A stretch of DNA of 48,614 nt from Salaquimonas sp. GTDB taxonomy: Bacteria > Pseudomonadota > Alphaproteobacteria > Rhizobiales > Rhizobiaceae. The stretch is from contig JAJDOK010000020.1 of assembly GCA_022340185.1 (NCBI GenBank), forward strand, positions 1 through 48,614, in the 5' to 3' direction. Position 1 is the stretch's first letter, and the number at the start of each line of letters is the position of its first letter. Positions 35,501 to 44,460 of this stretch are shown here, piece after piece. Both the position numbers and the translations under genes were made by a program. The notes beneath the pieces are model-generated. The model saw nothing but the letters and a program-made list of their open reading frames with translations. It ran no database searches and was not told the origin of the DNA.

Positions 35501-36165
35501 ACGGCTGGGCCTACGATATCGGCTACGGCGGTCTCGACCATGTGCTCGCCAGCGGGCGCAACGTCAACATCCTGGTGATGGACACGGAGGTCTATTCCAA
35601 CACTGGCGGTCAGGCGTCGAAGGCGACGCCTCTGGGGGCCATCGCGAAATTCGCCGCCGCGGGAAAGCGCACGGCGCGCAAGGACTTGGCCTTGCAGGCG
35701 ATCGCCTATGGTAATGTCTACGTCGCGCAGGTGGCGATGGGCGCCAATCCGCAACAGACCCTGCAAGCCTTCCGCGAGGCAGAAGCTTGGGAGGGGACCT
35801 CGCTGATCCTCGCCTACAGCCATTGCATCGCGCATGGCTACGATCTCAGAAAGGGGCTTTCCCAGCAGGACAAGGCGGTGGCGAGCGGCTACTGGCCGCT
35901 GCTGCGCTATGACCCGGCGCTCAAGCAGATCGGCGAAGCGCCCTTCCGCCTCGATTCGCCACGTCCGACCCTGCCCTTCAAGGATTACGCCTATAACGAA
36001 TTGCGCTACAGCGCGCTTGCCGTGAGCCGGCCTGAGGAGGCGGCAGCGCTGCTTGCCGAGGCGCAGCAGGCGATCCGCGACAAGTATCAGTCCTATGAGG
36101 GATTCGCGCAGATGGAAGCGGGCCCGAATCCATCGGAAATCATGGGCGCGGCGCGCAGGTCGTGA
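32569..36165 (+). CDS. nifJ: pyruvate:ferredoxin (flavodoxin) oxidoreductase, single chain
   Basis: Oxygen-sensitive thiamine-diphosphate enzyme interconverting pyruvate plus CoA and acetyl-CoA plus CO2, using ferredoxin or flavodoxin. It has 1198 residues, the full-length homodimeric form. Domains in order: pyrimidine-binding (AYRVNEVCAIYPITPSSPMAE), the CoA-binding transketolase C-type domain, the gamma domain (GLGADGTVGANKNSVKII), two 4Fe-4S clusters (CIQCGQCGFVCPHS, CTGCGLCVEACPA), and the thiamine diphosphate domain with CAGCGETPYVKLL, NATGCSSIYGGNLP, GGDGWAYDIGYGG and DTEVYSNTGGQ. The ATG at 32569 has GGAGG nine bases upstream. It is translationally coupled to the GltD-like gene and followed 10 bases later by a flavoprotein gene. 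In aerobes NifJ can serve nitrogen fixation, microaerobic growth or acetyl-CoA assimilation; no nif gene is present here. Confidence 0.95.
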   Translation: MAEVQAVQATMDGNSAVAHVAYRVNEVCAIYPITPSSPMAELADEWTANGITNIWGNIPVIQEMQSEGGAAGAVHGSLQAGALTTTFTASQGLLLMLPNMFKIAGELTPAVFHVAARSIATQALSIFGDHSDVMAIRPTGFAMLASNSVQEAHDCALIAQAATLKSRIPFVHFFDGFRTSHEVNTLTMVPDSTIRAMIDDDMVRAHRARALNPEHPFVRGTAQNPDVYFQGRETVNRFYVETPGIVADAMEQFGELTGRRYRLFDYFGASDAERVIVVMGSGAEVVREAVADLNARGEKVGVVIVRLFRPFSAGHLLAALPDACRAVAVLDRTKEPGATGEPLYLDVVSTLATASARGERTMPKVVGGRYGLSSKDFDPAQAKAVFDELKKAEPKNGFTVGINDDVTHTSIAVDTSYATEPDEVVRAVFYGLGADGTVGANKNSVKIIAEDAGRYAQGYFVYDSHKSGAQTVSHLRFGPNPIRSPYLIRSANFVACHQFHFLEKIDVLRLAAPGATFLLNSPYGPDEVWNHLPHSVQQQIIEKGLIFHVIDATNAAREVGLKNRTNTILQTCFFALSGVLSRTEAIDAIKQAIAKSYGRKGKKVVEQNWAAVDGALARLGEVKVPASATSDFERPPIVPARAPDFVRRVTARMMEGLGDEIAVSAMPVDGTFPSGTAAWEKRNVAEDVPVWRQELCIQCGQCGFVCPHSVIRAKYYDEAQLEGAPQGFKSAPVNARGYPEARFSLQFYVEDCTGCGLCVEACPAQSLVEPGIRAINLESKAPLVERERENIAFFEGLPVNDRARVDFAKVRGVQFLEPLFEFSGACAGCGETPYVKLLSQLFGDRLMVANATGCSSIYGGNLPVTPWSKNHEGRGPAWSNSLFEDNAEFGLGFRLAADKHLGLAHDLLRELAGEVGEDLVSAIVEAPQISESEIRAQRERVAELKTRLLALKGNAKAEHLLSVVDHLVRRSVWIIGGDGWAYDIGYGGLDHVLASGRNVNILVMDTEVYSNTGGQASKATPLGAIAKFAAAGKRTARKDLALQAIAYGNVYVAQVAMGANPQQTLQAFREAEAWEGTSLILAYSHCIAHGYDLRKGLSQQDKAVASGYWPLLRYDPALKQIGEAPFRLDSPRPTLPFKDYAYNELRYSALAVSRPEEAAALLAEAQQAIRDKYQSYEGFAQMEAGPNPSEIMGAARRS

Positions 36166-36175
36166 GGAGGCGGAC

Positions 36176-37168
36176 ATGGATCTGACCACCAGCTATCTTG
36201 GCCTTGAACTGAAAAGCCCGGTCGTTGCCAGTGCGAGCCCGCTCAACCGGCATCTCGACAACCTCAAGCGCCTGGCCGATTGCGGTGCGGGCGCCGTCGT
36301 GCTGCCGTCGGTGTTCGAGGAGCAGATCGAGCGCGAACAGGAAATCCTCGATGCGCTGATCGACCATGGTGCGGAAAGCTTCGGCGAGGCGCTGAGCTAT
36401 TTTCCGCCGCAAACCGCCTATGCCTTCGACACCTCCCATCACCTGTCCCTGATCGAGCAGGCGGCGCAGGCCCTCGACATCCCGGTGATCGCCAGTCTCA
36501 ACGGCGTCAGCGACAGTGGCTGGCTGGACTATGCCCGCGACATCGAAAAGGCGGGTGCAGCGGCGATCGAACTCAACATCTTTCTGGTGCCCTCCGATCT
36601 GACGATGAGCGGGCGCGATGTCGAGGCGCGCTATATCGAGGTCGTCGAGTCGGTCGCCTCGGCGGTGAAGCTTCCGATTTCGGTGAAGCTCGGACCGTAT
36701 TTCTCGGCACCCGGCCACATGGCGGGCGAGCTGGTCAGTGCGGGCGCCAGCGGCCTGGTCCTGTTCAACCGGTTCTACGAACCCGATATCGATCCGGCGA
36801 CGCTGACGATCCAGCCAAGCCTTGAATTGTCGCATGCCTACGAGATGCGGCTGCCGCTATTGTGGATCGGCGTGCTCGCCGGGCGGACGGAAGCTTCGCT
36901 GGCGGCCACGACCGGGGTGAACAGCGCCGAGGATGTAGTCAAATATCTGCTAGCCGGTGCCGACGTGGTGATGACGACGTCGGCATTGCTTCGCAACGGG
37001 GTGGATCACATGCGCGATCTGGTGGATGGATTGACCGGTTGGCTCAAATCACGCGGGCTGTCCTCGCCTGGTGAAATTCGCGGCAGGATGAGCCACAGCA
37101 ACATTGCCGATCCGCTCGCCTACGAGCGGGCGAACTATATCAAGGTGCTGCAGGAATATACCACCTGA
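36176..37168 (+). CDS. dihydroorotate-dehydrogenase-like flavoprotein
   Basis: FMN barrel protein of 330 residues similar to class 1 dihydroorotate dehydrogenases: YLGLELKSPVVASASPLNR at the N-terminus, PVIASLNGVS, AAAIELNIF, PISVKLGPY and GASGLVLFNRFYEPDID. The start follows GAGGAGGCGGAC. Features against true PyrD: the substrate loop with the catalytic cysteine or serine and the NCSSPNT-type motif is not seen (ELNIFLVPSD instead), and it sits in a redox operon rather than with pyr genes. Proteins of this type are found next to GltD-like and NifJ genes and their reaction is not established; an FMN relay or a 2-oxoacid-linked reduction are possible. Confidence 0.85.
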   Translation: MDLTTSYLGLELKSPVVASASPLNRHLDNLKRLADCGAGAVVLPSVFEEQIEREQEILDALIDHGAESFGEALSYFPPQTAYAFDTSHHLSLIEQAAQALDIPVIASLNGVSDSGWLDYARDIEKAGAAAIELNIFLVPSDLTMSGRDVEARYIEVVESVASAVKLPISVKLGPYFSAPGHMAGELVSAGASGLVLFNRFYEPDIDPATLTIQPSLELSHAYEMRLPLLWIGVLAGRTEASLAATTGVNSAEDVVKYLLAGADVVMTTSALLRNGVDHMRDLVDGLTGWLKSRGLSSPGEIRGRMSHSNIADPLAYERANYIKVLQEYTT

Positions 37169-37246
37169 CAGGCAGGACCATCCCGCCACTCGTCGCGCAC
37201 GTATTTCAGTGAGCCGCGAGTTCGTTTTGGGCGTCGATGACAATTC

Positions 37247-37254
37247 TGTATACA
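37247..37254. promoter_or_regulatory. TGTATACA operator copy 1
   Basis: Perfect 8-base palindrome tgtataca in an A/T-rich context (attctgtatacataat), 104 bases before an identical copy at the gntR promoter. FCD-type GntR regulators bind TGTATACA-like palindromes, so this may be a second operator that allows looping. Confidence 0.5.
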
Positions 37255-37327
37255 TAATTTACCCAATTCCTCGTTGTTGACCCAAAAAACTTCAAAAATA
37301 GAGAAAAAGAAAGCGCATTCTGCCCTA

Positions 37328-37360
37328 TTGACAAAGAGCGATATGCAGTATGTATACAAT
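37328..37360 (+). promoter_or_regulatory. gntR promoter overlapping TGTATACA operator copy 2
   Basis: TTGACA at 37328-37333, 17-base spacer, TGTATA at 37351-37356. The same bases form tgtataca (37351-37358). A repressor bound there would block the -10 region. It lies about 90 bases upstream of the gntR start, consistent with autoregulation. Confidence 0.6.
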
Positions 37361-37451
37361 CTTGAAATATGGGTGGAGGCTCACCGGCTGACGTCGCTAT
37401 GGATGGCGACCGGGAGTCCGATGCCGGAGTGCACGGGAAGAGGAAGAACAG

Positions 37452-39708
<2,257 letters not shown>

Positions 39709-39717
39709 GGAAAACCG

Positions 39718-39762
39718 CCCTCGTCCTTCGAGGCTCACTTCGCTCGCACCTCAGGATGAGGG
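39718..39762. repeat. palindromic intergenic repeat, copy 3
   Basis: ccctcgtccttcgaggctca to cacctcaggatgaggg, the same family as 5352-5411 and 5496-5543. Sits just after the ligM-like stop and before the opposing P450 gene, where it could serve as a bidirectional terminator. Confidence 0.7.
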
Positions 39763-39845
39763 TGAAAGCTGGTGAACACCGCGTTCGATAAGGACAAGCA
39801 GGGCGAGCTGGTTGCTCGCCCTGCCTTGCAAGCTCGATGGTTGAT

Positions 39846-41015
39846 TCAGGCGTCCCACACAACCGGCACCGACAGGGGGCCGCGGAAAGCCCAGCCGGTG
39901 AACTTCACTTCGCCGTCAGGGTTCAGGCGAAGGTTCGTCAACCGGCCGAACAGTTTCGGCAGCGCGACTTCGGCGATGAGCGCGCGCGAGGCCCATGCGC
40001 CGGCGCAGAAATGCGGTCCCGCGCCGAAGGCGATGGCCTGCGAAGTGTCGCGGGTGATGCGGAAGGTATCGGGATCATCGAAGACGGTCTCGTCGCGATT
40101 GGCCGAGCCGAACATCAGGAACAGCCGGTCTTCGGCGTTGAGGGTCACGCCATCCATTTCGTGATCGACAGCGATGCGGCGTGGCGACATGCCGATGGGC
40201 GAAATCCAGCGGGCATATTCCTCGAAGGCCTGCATCCAGACGGCTTCGCCCTTGCCGATCAGCGCCAGTTCGTCCGGGTGGGTGAGCAAGGCCCAGGCAG
40301 TACCGGCGATGGCGTCGCGCGGCTCGTTCTGGCCGCCGGAGATCGCCAGCTTGATGTTGGCGCGGATCTGGCTTTCCGAAAGCCCGGCCTGCAATTGCAC
40401 CGACAGTAGCGAATGGTCCGGTTCTGCCTGCGCCTCATCCCAGCGCCCGTCGATATGGCGGTCGATGGAAGCGGTGCAGTCGTGGCAATTGGTCTCGATC
40501 TGGGGATTACCGATGTAGTTGGCGCAGCCATCGATCATGCCCTGGCTGACGCGGTTCATCTCGGCAAAATGCATGTTGGTGAGGCCGGTGATCGATTTCA
40601 GCGCCTCCGCCGATAGCGGCATGGCGTAATCGCGGACAAGGTCGGCCTCGCCCTTCGGTTCGATTTCGTCGAGGATGCGTTCGGCGTTTTCCTCGAAGCT
40701 GGCGCGCCAGACCTCCTTCACCGTCTTCGGCGAGACGGCCGGGAAGATCGCTTTCCTCTCCGACATGTGCGCCTCTGCGTCCTTGCGCATCATGTTCTCG
40801 CCCATCAGCATGGTCATCAGGCCCTGGGGTTGCCAGGAAGAGAAGATGTCGATCTTCTTTTCGTTGGTGAAGACGTCGTTTCGTCGTGTCATCAGCGTGG
40901 CGCCGAGTTGCGGCACCTGCACGAGCGGTCCGGTGGCGCGCATGGCCTTCAGATCGGGATAGGGATCGGCAGTGAATTTCGCCGGGTCGATTTCGTAAAT
41001 CGGTGCAGTCGACAT
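39846..41015 (-). CDS. cytochrome P450 with atypical I-helix
   Basis: Soluble heme monooxygenase of 389 residues. The heme-binding loop FGAGPHFCAGAWASR is near residue 340, with EEYARWISP (ExxR-type helix region, here E-E-Y-A-R) and MSPRRIA upstream. The I-helix reads ISGGQNEPRD where most P450s have an acid-threonine pair ([AG]Gx[DE]T); N-E-P is found in some bacterial P450s including aromatic O-demethylases of the GcoA kind (from memory). The ATG follows GGGAGAGG. No ferredoxin or reductase partner gene is adjacent. Its neighbours, a LigM-type demethylase on one side and an SDR on the other, suggest oxidation of a methoxy-aromatic compound. Confidence 0.9.
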   Translation of the reverse strand: MSTAPIYEIDPAKFTADPYPDLKAMRATGPLVQVPQLGATLMTRRNDVFTNEKKIDIFSSWQPQGLMTMLMGENMMRKDAEAHMSERKAIFPAVSPKTVKEVWRASFEENAERILDEIEPKGEADLVRDYAMPLSAEALKSITGLTNMHFAEMNRVSQGMIDGCANYIGNPQIETNCHDCTASIDRHIDGRWDEAQAEPDHSLLSVQLQAGLSESQIRANIKLAISGGQNEPRDAIAGTAWALLTHPDELALIGKGEAVWMQAFEEYARWISPIGMSPRRIAVDHEMDGVTLNAEDRLFLMFGSANRDETVFDDPDTFRITRDTSQAIAFGAGPHFCAGAWASRALIAEVALPKLFGRLTNLRLNPDGEVKFTGWAFRGPLSVPVVWDA

Positions 41016-41105
41016 AGCCTCTCCCAGAGCTTGACCTGGACGCGATCAGGTTCGGCTTTGAGCGGGCAGCAAGTCAAGTTGCGTTTTGACCACCTTTCGA
41101 CAAGC

Positions 41106-41798
41106 TCACGCCCGGGCATAAAGCGGGATGATTGCGCTCGACGTCGCCGCGTTTTGCGGTGAGACGAGGAAGGCGATCAGATCGGCGGCCGATTCCAGGC
41201 TCACCCATTTGGAAAAGTCGGCCTTTGGCATGCCGTCCCGGTTGGCCGGCGTGTCGAGGATGGAGGGGGCAATGGCGTTGACCAGAATGTTGGCGCCCTT
41301 CAATTCCTCTCCGAGTGCGGCCGTTGTCGCTGCGACGGCTGCCTTGGAGGCGGCATAGGCGGCCATGCCGGAGCCGGTGCGCTGTTCGATCGCCGGGCGG
41401 GCGGCGACGTTGACGATGCGGCCGCCTTTTCCCGTTGCGGTCATGGCAAGAGCAGCAGCGCGGCAGCACAGCCACGCCGTCACCGCATTCATCTGGAGCA
41501 ACTTCATGAGAATTTCAGGCTCGGCGTCAACCGTCTTGCCGAAGGCGAAGCCGCCGGCAAGGTGGACCGAGGCCCAGAGGTCATCGATGCCTGAAAAGAA
41601 TTGATCGACGGCTTTGGCGTCGGTCAGGTCGATGCCCGGAACGTAACGGACACCGGGCTCTTCGGCGGGTGCCTTCGAACCATGGACGGGGACATGGCAG
41701 GTTGCGCCTTCGCCCAGGAGACGGGAGACGACCGCGCTGCCCAGCGCGCCGGTTCCGCCGGTCACGACGATATTTCTTCCCTGCAACGATGCAGTCAC
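41106..41798 (-). CDS. short-chain dehydrogenase/reductase
   Basis: NAD(P)-dependent oxidoreductase of 230 residues. The nucleotide motif NIVVTGGTGALGSAVV is at the N-terminus, HLAGGFAFG (NAG-type position) follows, and YAASK gives the catalytic Tyr-Lys. The serine normally 13 residues before the tyrosine is not seen; the strand reads VNVAARPAIEQ, so activity may be reduced or the serine supplied elsewhere. The GTG at 41798 is chosen (GGAGGG upstream) over the ATG at 41813. About 90 bases separate its stop from the P450 start on the same strand, so the two may form an operon. Substrate unknown. Confidence 0.88.
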   Translation of the reverse strand: MTASLQGRNIVVTGGTGALGSAVVSRLLGEGATCHVPVHGSKAPAEEPGVRYVPGIDLTDAKAVDQFFSGIDDLWASVHLAGGFAFGKTVDAEPEILMKLLQMNAVTAWLCCRAAALAMTATGKGGRIVNVAARPAIEQRTGSGMAAYAASKAAVAATTAALGEELKGANILVNAIAPSILDTPANRDGMPKADFSKWVSLESAADLIAFLVSPQNAATSSAIIPLYARA

Positions 41799-41941
41799 GG
41801 CATTACCCTCCATTGGCGACGCACCAAGGCGTAACGCCGCAAGACCGTGTTTGGCAATGTTCCATCTTGCTATCGATGCATAGCTGGCGGAACCTCGCGC
41901 AAGCGTAATGATTACGAAGACAAACCGTTCCGGAAGCAGAA

Positions 41942-42778
41942 ATGAAGCTGACCCATCCCGAGCGAATCTACTGGGCGGATGCCGACGTTACCAAGGCTGA
42001 CCTTGCCGACCACTACGCGTCCGTGTGGGGACGCATGGCACCGTTCGTTGCGGGCCGCCCGCTGGCGCTGCTGCGCTGCCCGGAGGGATCGGCCGGGGAA
42101 TGCTTCTTCCAGAAACACGCCTGGAAGGGGCTGGCCGGGACGATACGTGTGGCGCGAGACCCGGAAGACAACGAAACCATCGTGGCGGTCGACGATCTCG
42201 ACGGACTGACCGGGCTGGTGCAGGGCGCTTCACTTGAAATCCATCCGTGGCAGGCGGCGCTCGCCGATCTGGAGCGGCCCGACCAGATCGTGATGGATCT
42301 CGATCCGGGCGAGGAGACGCAATGGGACGCGGTGACGACAGCGGCCTTCGAAGTGCGTGAAAGGCTGGAAGCGGCCGGGTTGGCCGCCTTCGTCAAGACC
42401 ACCGGCGGTAATGGGCTGCATGTGGTAAGCCCGCTCAAGCCGAAGGCCGGCTGGCAAAAGGTGTTCAGTTTCGCGCGCGCACTGGCACAGGCGATGGCCG
42501 AAGACAGTCCTGAACGCTACGTCGCGGTGGTGGCGAAGGAAAAGAGGGTCGGCAAGGTGCTGATCGACTATCTGCGCAACGGGCGCGGCGCGACGGCGAT
42601 CGCACCTTATTCGACCAGAGCCCGCGCGGGCGCATCGGTCGCCATGCCGCTCGACTGGGACGAGGTCGGACCGGACATAAGGTCCAACCATTTCACTGTC
42701 GCCAATGCAGGCGAGCGTCTGAGGCAAGCCGATCCATGGCAGGATTTCCGGGCGCAGGCCAGGCCGCTCGAAAGCTGA
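41942..42778 (+). CDS. ligD-like (polymerase module): LigD-type polymerase-domain (archaeo-eukaryotic primase) protein
   Basis: Stand-alone protein of 278 residues matching the polymerase domain of bacterial LigD, used in non-homologous end joining. Motifs: THPERIYW at the start, CFFQKHAWKG, VMDLDPGEE (catalytic metal aspartates), KTTGGNGLHVV (nucleotide-binding SGGxGxH type) and GKVLIDYLRNGRGATAIAPYS. There is no nuclease or ligase domain attached and no Ku gene nearby, so it may act with partners encoded elsewhere or in repair synthesis alone. Its stop TGA abuts the stop of the opposing transporter gene inside one TGATCA palindrome (42776-42781). Confidence 0.88.
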   Translation: MKLTHPERIYWADADVTKADLADHYASVWGRMAPFVAGRPLALLRCPEGSAGECFFQKHAWKGLAGTIRVARDPEDNETIVAVDDLDGLTGLVQGASLEIHPWQAALADLERPDQIVMDLDPGEETQWDAVTTAAFEVRERLEAAGLAAFVKTTGGNGLHVVSPLKPKAGWQKVFSFARALAQAMAEDSPERYVAVVAKEKRVGKVLIDYLRNGRGATAIAPYSTRARAGASVAMPLDWDEVGPDIRSNHFTVANAGERLRQADPWQDFRAQARPLES

Positions 42779-43717
42779 TCAGTCAGCCTGTCCACGGCGG
42801 TAAAGCCGGCCGAGCAGCAAGGGCGTCAGATACATCGGAATCTGGTAGCAGCCGATGAAAAGCAGGATCGGGTCGGTGGTCGCCGCTGGCAATGCGGCGA
42901 GGAAGAGCGCGATGTTGCGGTTGCCCGCGACGATTGCCTGGGCGGGCAGGTCGGCTGCGGGTGAGAACCTTTTCAATCCGAGCCAGGCAACGATCTGCAG
43001 GCCGAAATTGGCGATGAAGGCGAATATCAGCGTGGTTGCGAGTTCACCCGGCTGTTCGCGCAGCGCCGGGCCGATGGCCGACATCAGGCCGATGACCACC
43101 ACCGCCATGGCGAGCGCGGAAAGTCCGTCGATTGCCTGCAAGGCGGGCAGGGACGGATCGCGCAACAAGGCGCGGCGCAGCGCGAAGGCGGCGATCGCGG
43201 CGAACGCGATCAGCGCCATCAGCCTGACGGAAGCCACCGCGATATCGCCGGGGCTGGCCAGGATCGGCGACAGCCAGAACGCGGGAATGACGGTGAGCGG
43301 CAGGAATGCGGTGCCGATGATCATCAGGCGAAGCGCGGGAGCCGGATCGCCGCCGGCAAGCAGGGTGAGGTTGGGGCTGCCGGCAATCGATGGCGCGGCG
43401 GCCATCAGGACGAGTGCGCTTGCCAGCGACGCGGTGAAACCGGCAACACCGAATGTGAATGCCAGCAGGCAGGGCAGGGCGATCTGGTAGAGCGCGATGA
43501 TCGCGAGGCTCATGCGCATGTCGCGCAGGCTGCCGGCTGCCTGACGCGGACCGACCCTGAGCGCGGCGATGAACAGCAGAAGCGCCACCATTTCTGGCAG
43601 AAAGGGTTTCAATGCGGCGGCCAGATCAGGCAAAGCGACGCCGGCGACCAGACCGGCGATGAGGATCAGCCGCCCGTGGCGCGCGCAAAGGCGCAGCAGG
43701 GCGGCGAGCATGTCCAT
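42779..43717 (-). CDS. bile acid:sodium symporter (BASS/SBF) family transporter
   Basis: Inner-membrane carrier of 312 residues with about nine or ten spans. The N-terminal half has FLPEMVALLLFIAALRVG and the C-terminal half AIVAGNRNIALFLAALPA, a variant of the GxRNxAL box of the family. Members move organic anions with sodium, including pantoate, pyruvate-like acids and sulfonates. It is the last gene of a leftward run with the TauE and TRAP genes; one base separates it from the tauE stop. Confidence 0.8.
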   Translation of the reverse strand: MDMLAALLRLCARHGRLILIAGLVAGVALPDLAAALKPFLPEMVALLLFIAALRVGPRQAAGSLRDMRMSLAIIALYQIALPCLLAFTFGVAGFTASLASALVLMAAAPSIAGSPNLTLLAGGDPAPALRLMIIGTAFLPLTVIPAFWLSPILASPGDIAVASVRLMALIAFAAIAAFALRRALLRDPSLPALQAIDGLSALAMAVVVIGLMSAIGPALREQPGELATTLIFAFIANFGLQIVAWLGLKRFSPAADLPAQAIVAGNRNIALFLAALPAATTDPILLFIGCYQIPMYLTPLLLGRLYRRGQAD

Positions 43718-43718
43718 G

Positions 43719-44456
43719 TCAGGAAAGCCCGCGCAGGATCAGCATGACCGAGGCCATGCCGGCGACGACCAGCAGCGCCAGCCGGTAGCGCCGGTCGAAT
43801 TGCGACTTGATGCGAGCGGCGACGGCGATGCCCGCCAGCATCGGCGCCAGCATCATCGCCCCGTGGATCAATTCGGCCTTTCCGGCCAGACCGGTGCCGA
43901 ACTGGGCGGCGAGTGAAACGAGGGCACCGAAAGCGAAAAAGGCAGACAGCGTGGCGCGCGAGGTCTGCGGCGGCTGGCCGGCGTACAGAACGGCGAGCGG
44001 CGGTGCGCCGACGGAAGTGATCGTACCCATGAATCCCGACAGAAGGCTCATCGCGATCAGATTCGGCATGTTGAAGCGCATGCGCCAGCCGGAAGCCGAC
44101 AGGATGACGGCAAGGCCGGTGAGCGCGCCGAAGACCAGCAGAAAGCTCTTGTTGCCGATGAGGCTGGAGAGCACCAGGATGGCGACAAAGATTCCGACGA
44201 AACGGCCGATGAAGCCGTAATTGACCTCGCGCCAGATGATGTCGCGGCGCTCCCTCCAGGCCGTCCAGCAGGCCGTGACCATGCCGGCGATCATCACCGG
44301 GGCGGGCACCAGCGAGGGGTCGATCAGCGCGGCCAGTGGCGCGGCCATCATGCCGAAGCCCATACCGAGCGTGACCTGGATGATGGCGGCAAGGAAGATC
44401 ACCACGGCAAGGACCGCCGCCAGCATTGGCGAATGCAGGATCAGATCGGAGGTCAC
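43719..44456 (-). CDS. TauE/SafE-family sulfite/anion exporter
   Basis: Inner-membrane transporter of 245 residues with about seven or eight spans. Family features: two repeated domains with GFGMMAAPLAAL near residue 32 and GFMGTITSVGAPPLAVLY near residue 140. Known members export sulfite or organosulfonate degradation products, but the family is broad. It lies four bases downstream of dctM, so it is in the same operon and may handle a product of the imported compound. Confidence 0.85.
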   Translation of the reverse strand: MTSDLILHSPMLAAVLAVVIFLAAIIQVTLGMGFGMMAAPLAALIDPSLVPAPVMIAGMVTACWTAWRERRDIIWREVNYGFIGRFVGIFVAILVLSSLIGNKSFLLVFGALTGLAVILSASGWRMRFNMPNLIAMSLLSGFMGTITSVGAPPLAVLYAGQPPQTSRATLSAFFAFGALVSLAAQFGTGLAGKAELIHGAMMLAPMLAGIAVAARIKSQFDRRYRLALLVVAGMASVMLILRGLS

Positions 44457-44460
44457 TGGA

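Noticed and set aside
36176..37168. true dihydroorotate dehydrogenase (pyrD)
   Set aside because: No clear catalytic Cys/Ser loop, and the gene is embedded in a ferredoxin-linked operon with no pyrimidine genes.
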